A DNA stretch of 64,000 bases from YA12-FULL-51-18 sp041665305 (GTDB lineage: Bacteria; Elusimicrobiota; Elusimicrobia; Elusimicrobiales; UBA9959): positions 1-64,000 of the forward strand of contig JBAYJD010000010.1 of the NCBI GenBank assembly GCA_041665305.1. Direction: 5' to 3'. Below, one piece after another: positions 33,511 through 42,767 of this stretch (positions are counted from its first letter, which is position 1; each line of letters opens with the position of its first letter). The translations under genes were made by a program, and so were the position numbers. The notes beneath the pieces are model-generated. The model had not been told where the DNA came from. It searched no databases and saw only the letters and a program-made list of their open reading frames with translations.

Positions 33511-35459
33511 ACCGATTCCCTCGATAGCCTGCCCTGCCTGGCCAGGATGGATTTAACCAGCTCCGCGCCCTCGGCCGCGCCCGAGCGTGTAACCTCCGAC
33601 ATGCGCCGCATTAATTGCCGGACCTGTTCATCGTTCGCGCCGCTGAGATTGATAGTGTTATGCTGTATGACTGAGACGCTTACGCCGCCGCCAAAATCCC
33701 CCAACTGGTTAAGCGGGATGACCGCCTCCGGCCCGTTTTCCGCGATGGTAGCCAGGACAGGCTTGTTGACGATAGCGCCTTCAGCGAACCCAAAAATCTT
33801 CTTCAAGCCTTTAGATATCGACGGCGCGACAGCCATAAAACCGGCTGCTAAAAGTCCTCCCCCCATTCCGCCGACTGCGCCTCCTCCGGATGAGGCTGCG
33901 GAGTTCGCCAGCGCCCTCTCTACAGCTACGCGGGTGAATGTCTCAATTGCGGTTCGTAAGACCGTATTCATTACGGACTTCCAGGCTTCTTCGAAACTCT
34001 TACCCTCCATTATCATGTCCGCAACCGCGCCCGAGAACGAGGAGGCGAACGAATCCGCTACCGCTTTCTGCGTGTCGCGTACGACCATGAGGTCGGCGTT
34101 TATGGCATCCCGTGCCTTTTGGGATTCCGCTATCGAGATGGCCGACGCGTTCAGCCGGGCCGCCATAAGCTCGTCCTCGGTTATCAGGCCTTTGCTACGC
34201 AGATCCTCGAACATCTGAAACCGCTGGGTTTTCTCCTGCTCGATGAGCAGTAATCTGGATTCAAGGTTCCGGCCTTCGCTGTCGAGCCGTTCAGCCTCGA
34301 GCTGGGTGAGCTTGTCATACGCATCCTGACCCTGCCGCTTCTTTTCGTCAGACTCTTTTTGGGATTCTTCGATTGATTTCTGGGTTACCCTGGTTTTAAT
34401 TTCGACTTCCTGCGTTATAAGTCCCTGGCGTTCGTTGGCGTATCGCCGCTGGACTTCCGCCGCCTGCTCTGACGACGCTTCCTCTATGGCCTGCATTTTG
34501 ACGTTGGCGTCCTGGACTATTTCCGGCAGGCGGTCGAAATGCCCTTTGAAGATCGCGCCCCAGCCGCGCGCGGTCTGCTCGATAATGACCATAGCCTTGG
34601 CTCCCCAGTTGGCTATGACCACGCCGAGCACTTCAAAGAACTGCGACCCTTTCAGGATCGCTTCCAGAAAGACCTTAAAAACTGGCAATACCCCGGCTCC
34701 CACTATTTCCTTAAAATCGTCCAGGCGGTTTCGCAAAGAAGCCAGTTGCATGGCAAAGCCGGACTCTTTTTCTGCCGCGCCCATAAACTTCTTGGAGAGC
34801 GCGTCGATTACTTCCTGTGAGGTGTTAGCGTCCCCGATAAACGCGCCGAACTCTGTTTTAAGCGCGCGCATCCGGCTGGCGTCGCCGTTCAGGATGGGCC
34901 CAAGCAGCTCAAGTATGTGGTTTAGGTCTTTACCGGACGCGGAAGCCAGGCCGAATGCCAGCTTGGTCCCCTGCATGGCCTGCCCGGCGTCGCCGGTCAC
35001 TCTGGTCAGCCGGCCCAGCGCCTCATAGGTCTGGGTGTCAGAGAATCTGGTTAATGCCTGCTGCTCCTGCGCGAACGCGGTGATGCGCTCTTTTTCCTTG
35101 CCGAATGATCCGCCGGTCGATTCAACGGCAAATTGCAGTCTCCGCAACGCCTCTTCCTCGCTTATGGCCGCTTCAGCGCTGGCATTAAAGAATGCCGCCA
35201 GGCCCGCGACCGTGGCAAACCCGGCCAGCTGGTTCATAAGCTGACCGGCCGCGCCCTGAACAGCGGTCATTGATTGAGCCGTCGCGTTTACTTTAGGTGG
35301 GAGCGCCGTGAATGCCTTATCGGCCCGGCTGGTGGACTTCTCTATCACGCCCGCGAATGTGTCGGAGCGCTGGGCGGCGTCCAGCAATTGCTGTGACAGC
35401 CGCTGAATGGCGGGCGAGGCCTGGTCAATGGCCTCGAATATTATCTCGAAGCCAGCCAT
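33507..35459 (-). CDS. tape measure protein
   Basis: 650 residues. Helical and coiled-coil throughout (long Glu/Gln/Lys-rich stretch at about 330-460), with a Gly/Ala-rich hydrophobic patch near 545-575 and the typical C-terminal FAEGAIVNKPVLATIAENGPEAVIPL motif of tape measure proteins. It sets tail length, so the tail should be fairly short for a siphovirus. It follows the chaperone and tail tube genes. Confidence 0.85.
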   Translation of the reverse strand: MAGFEIIFEAIDQASPAIQRLSQQLLDAAQRSDTFAGVIEKSTSRADKAFTALPPKVNATAQSMTAVQGAAGQLMNQLAGFATVAGLAAFFNASAEAAISEEEALRRLQFAVESTGGSFGKEKERITAFAQEQQALTRFSDTQTYEALGRLTRVTGDAGQAMQGTKLAFGLASASGKDLNHILELLGPILNGDASRMRALKTEFGAFIGDANTSQEVIDALSKKFMGAAEKESGFAMQLASLRNRLDDFKEIVGAGVLPVFKVFLEAILKGSQFFEVLGVVIANWGAKAMVIIEQTARGWGAIFKGHFDRLPEIVQDANVKMQAIEEASSEQAAEVQRRYANERQGLITQEVEIKTRVTQKSIEESQKESDEKKRQGQDAYDKLTQLEAERLDSEGRNLESRLLLIEQEKTQRFQMFEDLRSKGLITEDELMAARLNASAISIAESQKARDAINADLMVVRDTQKAVADSFASSFSGAVADMIMEGKSFEEAWKSVMNTVLRTAIETFTRVAVERALANSAASSGGGAVGGMGGGLLAAGFMAVAPSISKGLKKIFGFAEGAIVNKPVLATIAENGPEAVIPLNQLGDFGGGVSVSVIQHNTINLSGANDEQVRQLMRRMSEVTRSGAAEGAELVKSILARQGRLSRESV

Positions 35460-35462
35460 AAC

Positions 35463-35840
35463 TTAAGCCTCCTTGGTTATGGAATCCAGCGTGAAATTGA
35501 TTATCTCGACGTAAAGCCCGACCGCGAGCGGGTACTCTGACAGGATATCGTCCACCGGGACAGCGGCTTTATCCTCATCGCCGACGCAGATCTTCGGCGC
35601 GAGCACGCCGCATAACAGCACGCGCCGGAATTGCGGCAGTCTGGGATTGGCTATCAGCTCGTTCATGCGCTTGGCCAGCGCGTCTTTGCCCTGCCGGGCC
35701 AGGCTCCAGAAATCGGAGGTTTCATCGCCCAGAAACAGCAGCGGCACCCGGCGTATCCTGAACGCCAGGCCGCAGACCTCAACGTTCTTTTCTTTTTTGA
35801 GCTTGTCTTTAAGCTCAGCCGCTGAAACAGGTGCGTTCAT
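35463..35840 (-). CDS. tail assembly chaperone-like protein
   Basis: 125 residues between tail tube and tape measure genes, where siphoviruses encode tail assembly chaperones. Begins MNAPVSAAELKDKLKKEKN. No frameshifted longer product (G/T style) is evident. The assignment rests on position and size. Confidence 0.55.
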   Translation of the reverse strand: MNAPVSAAELKDKLKKEKNVEVCGLAFRIRRVPLLFLGDETSDFWSLARQGKDALAKRMNELIANPRLPQFRRVLLCGVLAPKICVGDEDKAAVPVDDILSEYPLAVGLYVEIINFTLDSITKEA

Positions 35841-35842
35841 GG

Positions 35843-36805
35843 TTAATACCCCGTTATCCCGTTCGTGAGGATAGCCTGCAGGCTGTAACCCAAAACCGGG
35901 TCCAGCTCGGCTTTATATGCGACAGCCGCGCCCAGCAAGCCTTCCAGCGCGCCGAACGCGTAAGCCGTGTACTTGGCTTTCGGGACGCTCAGCTGCAGCA
36001 TGTTCTTGAACGCGTCCTCGATGATGTCGCCGGTCAGTGTGATATCCACGGCCTGCGGCAGGTTATCCAGGAATTTCTGGCGGTTGGTTTCGGTCTCGAA
36101 GAAAATCTCGTAGCCGCCCTCTATGGCGAACCGCCCGGTCGAGATGATGTCCCGCGCGTCCCTGGACTGGCTGAGCGTGCGCTGCGGCGCGGACGCGTTG
36201 TCTATGCTCAGGTGCCAGCTTTTAACATCCTGGCTCAATACCCCGTCCAGTTTTATCTCGGTCTGGAAGAACATGAACGGCTTCGGCGCGCCGAACGCGG
36301 CAGTGAACGCGGAGGCCGATTCCTCGGTCTTGAACAGGAGCTCGGCCGCAGCCTGCGCTTTGCCGTCAACCGCGCCGGTTAACGACAGTTTTTTGACGAC
36401 TGTCAGCGGATAGCGCTTTACTCCCACGCCCCGGTCGACGAAATACGTGAATGACGGGAACTGCGTCCGGTTGTCCGGTTTGAACGTATGCCGGAACACG
36501 GTGGGCGAATTGCCCGCGTCCGGCTGCGCCGTGGTCGTCTTGCCGAGGCAGCCGAGCAGCAGATCGCCGATTGTCTCGGCCTCGAGATCTATCGCCGGCA
36601 GAGTCCCGCTCCCCTCGCGCACGCCCGGCGCAGACGGGAACGCTTCCTTGGACGCGCGCAGCTTGTCATCGGCTATCAGCAGCGACGCGTAGTTCAGGGC
36701 GGCTTCCGCGCCGACCGCCAGGAATTTCTGTGGCGCGGCCTCGGCCATTCCCCGGCTGGCCTCTTTTTTGAATCCGTATTTCTGGCTTTCTGTGGCAAAC
36801 GGCAT
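35843..36805 (-). CDS. major tail tube protein
   Basis: 320 residues. Beta-rich with TVFRHTFKPDNRTQFPSFTYFVDRG, GAVDGKAQAAAELLF and KSWHLSIDNASAPQRTL, a pattern of the large phage tail tube family. Located between the terminator-like gene and the chaperone gene. It polymerises into the tail tube. Confidence 0.7.
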   Translation of the reverse strand: MPFATESQKYGFKKEASRGMAEAAPQKFLAVGAEAALNYASLLIADDKLRASKEAFPSAPGVREGSGTLPAIDLEAETIGDLLLGCLGKTTTAQPDAGNSPTVFRHTFKPDNRTQFPSFTYFVDRGVGVKRYPLTVVKKLSLTGAVDGKAQAAAELLFKTEESASAFTAAFGAPKPFMFFQTEIKLDGVLSQDVKSWHLSIDNASAPQRTLSQSRDARDIISTGRFAIEGGYEIFFETETNRQKFLDNLPQAVDITLTGDIIEDAFKNMLQLSVPKAKYTAYAFGALEGLLGAAVAYKAELDPVLGYSLQAILTNGITGY

Positions 36806-36820
36806 ATTTCCCCTCCTGCG

Positions 36821-37312
36821 TTATTTGCGAGTCGTGGTTTCCACTGTGAACAGGACCGCGCTTGCTGTCAGATTTGCGTTGATGGTCGCCACCAAGTTGT
36901 CTTCCGGCGGTTCCCATTCGATGGTGGTCATTCTCGCTTTAAGCACTTGTCCGTTGGTTATAGTGAATTCGCCCAGCTTCACGTTGTCTATCAATAATTC
37001 GCCGATTAGCTCTGTTTCCAGAGTCCGGAGCAGTAAAATACGTTCATTGGGGCTGAATGCCTTCACATAAACAATCCTGAAGTTGTATGTGATCTTGTAG
37101 GTCTCCGCCGTGGTAATGCACTCAAGCGTAGTCGACGGACTGGGCTTTACGAACACTGCCGGGATGTTGTCCGCCAGATTTTCCAGCGCCGGGTAAAACT
37201 CGAGCGCGCCGAATGAGACGACCTTAAGCGACATAGGCCCGGACAGCTCCCGCTCAATTATTTCGACTATGCGGTTGGCTATCACGGCTGCGTGGAGACG
37301 AGGCGCGGGCAT
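36821..37312 (-). CDS. tail terminator-like protein
   Basis: 163 residues starting MPAPRLHAAVIANRIVEII. The start overlaps the previous stop (TAATG) and has GGAGG upstream; the longer frame to 37492 runs into the previous gene. Position (after the HK97 gp10-like gene, before tail tube) and size fit a tail terminator/minor tail protein U-type. Confidence 0.6.
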   Translation of the reverse strand: MPAPRLHAAVIANRIVEIIERELSGPMSLKVVSFGALEFYPALENLADNIPAVFVKPSPSTTLECITTAETYKITYNFRIVYVKAFSPNERILLLRTLETELIGELLIDNVKLGEFTITNGQVLKARMTTIEWEPPEDNLVATINANLTASAVLFTVETTTRK

Positions 37313-37791
37313 TATATACCTCCCTCGGCTTTCAACGCCTCGGTCAGCCTGTTCTGGAAGATGAGCTGGATGCGCGGCGTGGCCACCGCGAGCGCGGGCT
37401 TGAGATACGGCTGCGCCCTGAATCCGCGCCGTTTGATAGCACGGGCCACGACAAACGCGAGCCGTTCGTCGCCCAGTTTGCGCCGCGCCCATGTTTTAAG
37501 ATCGCCGGACGGCGGCGGGAACCAGCCGGGCTGCCTGCCCTCCTCCACAACCGACGCGTAAGGCAGGCCGGAACCCACTTCTGCGGTTATCTTCCCGCCA
37601 CCCTCGGCCACGTTCTGCGCTATGGAAACGCGCAGCAGCCCACGGAACACCGGCGCGTTCAGTTTCGCCAGGCTTTGCAGTAAAATAGCGGATTCGCGCA
37701 TGGCCGAGACCACGGCGGTTCTTAACCGCTGTGGCAGCCTGGCCAGCGCGTTGACTGTGCCGTCTTTGTCCTTGATGGTTATCCGCAGCAT
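37312..37791 (-). CDS. HK97 gp10-like neck/tail component
   Basis: 159 residues starting MLRITIKDKDGTVNALARLP. The stretch KLNAPVFRGLLRVSIAQ, PYASVVEEG and ARAIKRRGFRAQPYLKPAL is typical of HK97 gp10 family proteins. It overlaps the previous gene by 13 nt. Confidence 0.75.
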   Translation of the reverse strand: MLRITIKDKDGTVNALARLPQRLRTAVVSAMRESAILLQSLAKLNAPVFRGLLRVSIAQNVAEGGGKITAEVGSGLPYASVVEEGRQPGWFPPPSGDLKTWARRKLGDERLAFVVARAIKRRGFRAQPYLKPALAVATPRIQLIFQNRLTEALKAEGGI

Positions 37792-38111
37792 TTCTTTGAC
37801 TCCAGGACGGCCTCTACATGATGGCCGTAGAAATTCTTGACCTCGGTGACCGCGAAAACCTCGCCGTCCGACTCGCGGATGACCTCGTAGTTCTCTTTCA
37901 GCTCAGCGGGATTCAGGAACAGCCGGAATGACCGCTTGGGCGTCTGGCCGGTCACATTACGGCTCATGCTCGTGCCGGCCGGTACGAACCGCGCTTTTAT
38001 ACCGGTCAATAGCACCTGGTATTCAAAGACAGGCGTTTTCGAGCCGGTAACGAACGTCTGAACCGGCTTGCGGATGGTTATCAGATTGTTAAGCAGCCGC
38101 TTTTCCATCAT
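37779..38111 (-). CDS. head-tail adaptor/stopper-like protein
   Basis: 110 residues starting MMEKRLLNNLITIRKPVQTF, ATGA-coupled to the connector gene. Small, beta-rich, with GEVFAVTEVKNFYGHHVEAVLE near the end, as in SPP1 gp16/HK97 adaptor proteins. Assigned mainly by gene order. Confidence 0.6.
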   Translation of the reverse strand: MMEKRLLNNLITIRKPVQTFVTGSKTPVFEYQVLLTGIKARFVPAGTSMSRNVTGQTPKRSFRLFLNPAELKENYEVIRESDGEVFAVTEVKNFYGHHVEAVLESKKCCG

Positions 38112-38692
38112 ACGGTGTATATCCTGTATTTCCGGCCCAGCGCGTCCCATGCCCTATCCAATTCGTCGTTCAGTTTCTTGAAAGACCGGGTCTGCGAGAA
38201 ATCGCCTATATGCTCGCTGTCCACCAGCGGCTCGAACCGGGCCGACAGCGCGGTCTTAGCCGCCAGGATGCTCGCTATCTTGCGGACCAGCGCCGGGACT
38301 TTCGAATAGCCCTGCACGCCTTTGACGGTTATGCTGCCGGCCGCCCACCTGGTCTTGAGCCGTATTATGCCGGTACGCAGGCTCGCCGAGTATTCCTGCG
38401 GCGGGATCACCGCGCCGTCTATCTCGACCGACAGCACCTCAATAAGCGGGAACGCGTCCAAGAACACCGAGTCGCCGCCATCCCCCTCCACGGTTTCCTC
38501 GAACTGCTTGGCGCAGAACACCATGCCGGTGCGCCGGTCTATCTCTTCTGAAGCGGCGTCTATCCAGTCCGGCAATACGGTCTCGGGTGGCACTTCACCG
38601 CCCGTCATGGCCGACACCAGTTCCGCCGTGGTGTAAACAGAAGGAGCCACACCCATTACCTGTCTTGATAACATAGAGGACAGGACGGCCAT
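38108..38692 (-). CDS. head-tail connector (gp6-like)
   Basis: 194 residues. WIDAASEEIDRRTG, then beta strands and a helical tail, is the gp6/YqbG-like connector arrangement. It sits between head and tail genes and attaches below the portal. Confidence 0.7.
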   Translation of the reverse strand: MAVLSSMLSRQVMGVAPSVYTTAELVSAMTGGEVPPETVLPDWIDAASEEIDRRTGMVFCAKQFEETVEGDGGDSVFLDAFPLIEVLSVEIDGAVIPPQEYSASLRTGIIRLKTRWAAGSITVKGVQGYSKVPALVRKIASILAAKTALSARFEPLVDSEHIGDFSQTRSFKKLNDELDRAWDALGRKYRIYTV

Positions 38693-38696
38693 AAAA

Positions 38697-39017
38697 TCAC
38701 CCCGCGTTTTTCAGCCGTTTGTCGTACTCGGCCAGTTTCCGCCTCAGCTTGTCGGCCAGCTCGGTTATGGCCGCCGAGTTGGCCTTACGGATGGATTCCC
38801 TGCAGTCCAGCGACAACTCGCAGATGCCCGCGAAATATTCGAATGCCGCCAACGCCTCGTTAAGCCGCGCGTAGTTGTTCTTCAGGTTCTTTATGAACCT
38901 GGCGCGCTTGGCCTCGGCCGGAGCCATCGGGCGGCTGTCGCTCGCGAACACGATAGCCCTCGGCGCGTGGCCGGGCGGCTGCGTGTGCAGGACCGTAAGA
39001 TCGCGCTCCTCGGCCAT
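38697..39017 (-). CDS. unknown phage protein, helical
   Basis: 106 residues. A flexible N terminus is followed by long charged helices (AEAKRARFIKNLKNNYARLNE, ITELADKLRRKLAEYDKRL). Start follows the previous stop by overlap (TAAATG) with GGAGG upstream. Unknown function within the head-tail joining block. Confidence 0.5.
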   Translation of the reverse strand: MAEERDLTVLHTQPPGHAPRAIVFASDSRPMAPAEAKRARFIKNLKNNYARLNEALAAFEYFAGICELSLDCRESIRKANSAAITELADKLRRKLAEYDKRLKNAG

Positions 39018-40349
39018 TTACCGGCCTCCCGTGCCGTCGCCGGTCCCGGCCGTCTTGCCGGCCGATGTGTCCAGAACGGGGATATTCGAGGTGCCGTCGG
39101 TCCAGTACGTGGTCGAGTCCTCGGTTTCTATTTTATATGCGAACGTTTGCCCGTCCTGCGGGTACGGAACGTCCGCGCCGGGCCTGCGATTCGACACATT
39201 GGCTGCGCTGTCATCAAAGCTGACGCGGCCTGTTCCCTTGGGTATCAGCGTCGAATTTACTTTTAACGCCTGCGCAGGGTCGAAATTCGCGCCGGGCGAG
39301 CGGAACACGCTGTAGCCGTTGGCGTTCGGGTCTGACACCGCGTCCCACCCTATGCTTACCTTGTTGCTTGAAACATCGGTTGTCAGGTTCTGCGGGACGG
39401 TCGGGATAAGCTCGACGAACGCCAGATGCGGGTTGGCGGTCATTACTTCGCTCGACAGATTCGAGGCATTGCCCTGGTCGTCGCAGGCGAACAGGTAATA
39501 TGTGAAATCCTTGCCGTTGTCGGAGTCGGAGGTCGACTGGTCCTGGTGCGAGGTGACGGTCGAGAGTATCGCCGCGCTGACGGTGGCCACGCCGGACGCG
39601 GCCAGCACGTTCGACTTGGTGGGCGCCGAGACCGGCGCGTTGCCGGGCACCCGGTAAAGCTCGTAGTGGTCGAGGTCCTGCAGCACCGCCTGATAGCGCA
39701 TTATTATCCGGCTTCCTGCGGTGAACCCGCCGGACAGTTCGGTCAGCACGCCGGTGTCCAGGGTGAGATTGTAATGCGTGCTCAGGGTCTTTGCGGTCAA
39801 TGTCGCGGCTTTGACGTTCGCGCCGGACGCGTGCGGATAAAACAGGCCGTCGACCAGCGTGATATCGCCGGTGGAGGCATTGACGGATTTGACCTCGCCG
39901 TATTCCTCCTTGTTGCTCACGCCGTCGTCTATGACTATCTTCGCGCCAGCGAGGACATCACCGGGAACCGGCGTGCCTATGTTTATAACACGCTGGCCGT
40001 GGATAGCGGACGCGGTCAGCGTCTTGATGTTGCCGGACACGCTCGCGCGCTCGTAAACTGTGAACGCGCCGGGCACGATCGGATCGAACTGCGTTTCATG
40101 CGCTGCGCCCGCCGAGCCGTCGGCCGTGTCCGGGGTGCCGTCCGGGTTTTTCAGGAGCTCGCCCGAGATAAACTCGTTTTTGGTCGGGGCCGTCCAGTTC
40201 AACGTTATCCGCGTCTTGCCTTTCGGCGTGCCGCCGTCAATGAACTGGGAAGCCTGTATGAGCCCCAGTAAAGCGGGTTCGGGCGACAGTATGTCAGCCG
40301 CCAGATTACCTATGATCTGCTGAGATAGCTGCGATTCAAGTATTGCCAT
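39018..40349 (-). CDS. virion protein with Fn3-like domain
   Basis: 443 residues. LNWTAPTKNEF, DHYELYRVPGNAP, PTVPQNLTTDVSSNKVSIGW and NGYSVFRSPGA are fibronectin type III-like strands, and at least two such modules are seen. Such domains decorate heads or tails. It is encoded between capsid-side genes and connectors together with two other Fn3 proteins, so head decoration is the likely site. Confidence 0.6.
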   Translation of the reverse strand: MAILESQLSQQIIGNLAADILSPEPALLGLIQASQFIDGGTPKGKTRITLNWTAPTKNEFISGELLKNPDGTPDTADGSAGAAHETQFDPIVPGAFTVYERASVSGNIKTLTASAIHGQRVINIGTPVPGDVLAGAKIVIDDGVSNKEEYGEVKSVNASTGDITLVDGLFYPHASGANVKAATLTAKTLSTHYNLTLDTGVLTELSGGFTAGSRIIMRYQAVLQDLDHYELYRVPGNAPVSAPTKSNVLAASGVATVSAAILSTVTSHQDQSTSDSDNGKDFTYYLFACDDQGNASNLSSEVMTANPHLAFVELIPTVPQNLTTDVSSNKVSIGWDAVSDPNANGYSVFRSPGANFDPAQALKVNSTLIPKGTGRVSFDDSAANVSNRRPGADVPYPQDGQTFAYKIETEDSTTYWTDGTSNIPVLDTSAGKTAGTGDGTGGR

Positions 40350-40374
40350 GATTGCTCTCCTGGTTTTCTAAGTT

Positions 40375-42120
40375 TTATGCGTTCCCTGACTGCGTTCCGC
40401 CCGAGTAGCCGCTAAAGCCGACATTTCCCGCTATAGTGACCGCCGTGGTTGACGCGCCAGCGTCGATATTGCCCAAGGCCGCCGCAATGTAGCCTGTATT
40501 GCCGATTACCGCCACGCGTCCCGAACTTGTGGCCGAACAGGCTATGGCCGTGGCAGAACCGACGCCGCTGCGCTGCATATAGTTCCCGGCGATGGAAACC
40601 TGGCAGTCGGTGCCGCTGACACTGATGATCGCGCCGCTGCAAACCGTGACCTCGAAGCGGTTGTTGCAGATGGCCATCGGCATATTGTCGCCGCCGGACC
40701 TGCGGACTATATAGGTCCCGCTGACCGAACAGACGAACTGGCAGTTGAATACCGCGCATGAACCCAGGCTGATGCCGGTGCCGAAGCCGTAACCGTTGAA
40801 AATAAACTCGCAGTTCCGGGCGGTTGATTTGGAGCCTTCCAGCCGTACGATGACGTCGCGTGCGGCGTTGTTTGTCAGCCGTATGGAGTCCAGCACGCAG
40901 TATGAGCCGTTCAGACGGATGTCCTCCGAGACATAGGCTGCCCGGCTTGAGGCAAGCGGATCTATCGTAAGGTCCCGGACGGTTACGCTGTTTGAGTGAG
41001 CGCCGCCGGTATATCCGTCTATCATGTAGTATGCCGCGCTTGAGGTGGCGGCGCGGATGGTCGTCGCGGTTTTGCCCTGCCCCTGCAGCGTGACGTTGTC
41101 GTCAATGAGAAGCGAAGTATTTATAATATAGACGCCTTCACGCAACAACACCCGTCCGCCGCCTGCCGCAGCGGCAGTATTCAGCGCGGCCTGGATATTG
41201 GCGGTATCGGTAGCGGCCACGCCTGTCGGCGCGGCTACTACAACCGTTGCATAGCCGCCTCCACCGGACGCGGGTGGCGTGGCGGGTTCCCATTGTATGT
41301 TTGCGGCGCTGTATTTCAGAATCTGCCCGTCCGTAGGTGGCAATGGCGAAACCGGGGTGTTGTGCAGCTTTTCAACAGCCGGGTTCGGGTAAGTGCCGCT
41401 TAAATCCCCGCCAGCCGCTCCGCTCGGAGTCCTGGCATTGCTGTTCCTAGAGTCGTTGTCTCCGACCGCTATCGGGTTCGCGGCCACCGCTGGCGCGACC
41501 GAGAGCTTCGTGATGCCTTTAACCGAATCTGAAGCGTCTGACGGGCCTGCGGCTCCAGCCGCGTTTATTGTAACGTCACCCTCTCCGTCCGCCGGGGTAA
41601 TGGTGATATTGTTGCCCGCTATTATCTTGGAAACCGAGGTCTTAGCGGTGTTGTCGGCCGGGACTGATATCCCGGTATTCACGGCGACACTGCCGTCGTC
41701 GGTATAAGTGGATGAGGACTCTCCGGACACGGAAGCCAGGAATTTCTGCTGGCCGGAAGCTGTCGATTTATAAATCTTGTAGCCCGACGCCCCTTTCGAG
41801 GTCTCCCACTGGAGGATTACTGGGACCGGTGAGGCCGGCTGCGTTATCTGCGCCTCCGTGGCCGCCGGGATCTTGTTCTCGGTCGTCTCCCCGGATGCGT
41901 TGAACGCCGTTATCTTGTAGAAATAGTTCGCGCTGCCGGACAGGTTCGCGCCGGCCGACCCGCTGCCCAGGCTGGTCGCCAGCGTTCTGGGCGGGCGGAG
42001 CCGCGCCTGCTGGACGTGCTGGTCAATCGACTCCAGATTGGAATTCGCGCCCTGGCCCCAGTTAAGGTCGCCGGTGTCGCGCTTTGAAAGCCTGAGTTTA
42101 TCCGTGAAAGTTTCAGCCAT
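40375..42120 (-). CDS. beta-helix spike or decoration protein
   Basis: 581 residues. The start (FTDKLRLSKRDTGDLNWGQ) resembles short virion-binding anchors. An Fn3-like module (GYKIYKSTAS), a collagen/fibre-like linker (LSGTYPNPAVEKLHNTPV) and a pectate-lyase-type beta helix (GGGRVLLREGVYIINTSL onward) follow. It probably binds or modifies surface sugars. Its gene lies in the head block rather than with tail fibres, which is unusual. Confidence 0.65.
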   Translation of the reverse strand: MAETFTDKLRLSKRDTGDLNWGQGANSNLESIDQHVQQARLRPPRTLATSLGSGSAGANLSGSANYFYKITAFNASGETTENKIPAATEAQITQPASPVPVILQWETSKGASGYKIYKSTASGQQKFLASVSGESSSTYTDDGSVAVNTGISVPADNTAKTSVSKIIAGNNITITPADGEGDVTINAAGAAGPSDASDSVKGITKLSVAPAVAANPIAVGDNDSRNSNARTPSGAAGGDLSGTYPNPAVEKLHNTPVSPLPPTDGQILKYSAANIQWEPATPPASGGGGYATVVVAAPTGVAATDTANIQAALNTAAAAGGGRVLLREGVYIINTSLLIDDNVTLQGQGKTATTIRAATSSAAYYMIDGYTGGAHSNSVTVRDLTIDPLASSRAAYVSEDIRLNGSYCVLDSIRLTNNAARDVIVRLEGSKSTARNCEFIFNGYGFGTGISLGSCAVFNCQFVCSVSGTYIVRRSGGDNMPMAICNNRFEVTVCSGAIISVSGTDCQVSIAGNYMQRSGVGSATAIACSATSSGRVAVIGNTGYIAAALGNIDAGASTTAVTIAGNVGFSGYSGGTQSGNA

Positions 42121-42132
42121 ATACCGTCATCC

Positions 42133-42558
42133 TTAAAATCCGTACGCCTCCGACCCGAACGGCGCTTCCCCGAAGCCTCTTAACGGCGCGCCCCATGGCC
42201 TGGCGTTGTACGGCATCAAATCGAACCCGCAGGCGTCCGGCTGGCCGTATTGGCCTATGTCGAACGGACCGTCGCCCCAGCCGGATTCCTCTACGGCGAC
42301 CAGCAGATAAAAGCGTTCGGGGCCCGCGTCCGGTTCGTGGTCGTCGTACTGGAACGTCCCGGGGCCGAGAACCGATTCTTCCGCTATCCTGCGGCCCAGC
42401 TCGTCACGGACTGACGACTTATAGAGCCGGAATCCCTTGAGCCTGCGGTTTAGCCGCAGATCCACCGGGTAATCCGACCAGGCCAGCCTGATAAAACCCG
42501 GTTCGACAGCCGCCACCCTGAAATTGGGCGGCGGAGGCAGAGGAAACGGCCCGGCCAT
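42133..42558 (-). CDS. small Fn3-like virion protein
   Basis: 141 residues: PPNFRVAAVEPGFIRLAW and KGFRLYKSSVRDE form a single Fn3-like domain. The Gly/Pro/aromatic-rich tail (GFGEAPFGSEAYGF) looks disordered. GGAGG precedes the start. Likely a minor decoration protein. Confidence 0.55.
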   Translation of the reverse strand: MAGPFPLPPPPNFRVAAVEPGFIRLAWSDYPVDLRLNRRLKGFRLYKSSVRDELGRRIAEESVLGPGTFQYDDHEPDAGPERFYLLVAVEESGWGDGPFDIGQYGQPDACGFDLMPYNARPWGAPLRGFGEAPFGSEAYGF

Positions 42559-42562
42559 CGTG

Positions 42563-42757
42563 CTACCTCCGTTTTTTGTCCGGATGCTCCGGCTTTATCT
42601 CTTCGTAACCGGTTTTGAGCAGCCGGTCGCGCGTCTCGGGCTGGCGCACCTCGCACAGCCCGTCCACTACCTTGATTAGGCCCTCGCTGTACGAGGACTC
42701 GAAGATCGGGTAGTCTCTGGAGCCGAACGGCGGATGAAGCTTTTTGAGTCTGAACAT
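42563..42757 (-). CDS. small unknown phage protein
   Basis: 64 residues starting MFRLKKLHPPFGSRDYPIFE with GGGAGG upstream, directly after the capsid gene. It may be a capsid-associated protein. No family recognised. Confidence 0.5.
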   Translation of the reverse strand: MFRLKKLHPPFGSRDYPIFESSYSEGLIKVVDGLCEVRQPETRDRLLKTGYEEIKPEHPDKKRR

Positions 42758-42767
42758 CGCGCCTCCC

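Noticed and set aside
39426..40271. A 281-codon open frame on the plus strand
   Set aside because: Antisense shadow of the Fn3 virion protein gene, Arg/Gly/Val-rich with no family resemblance.
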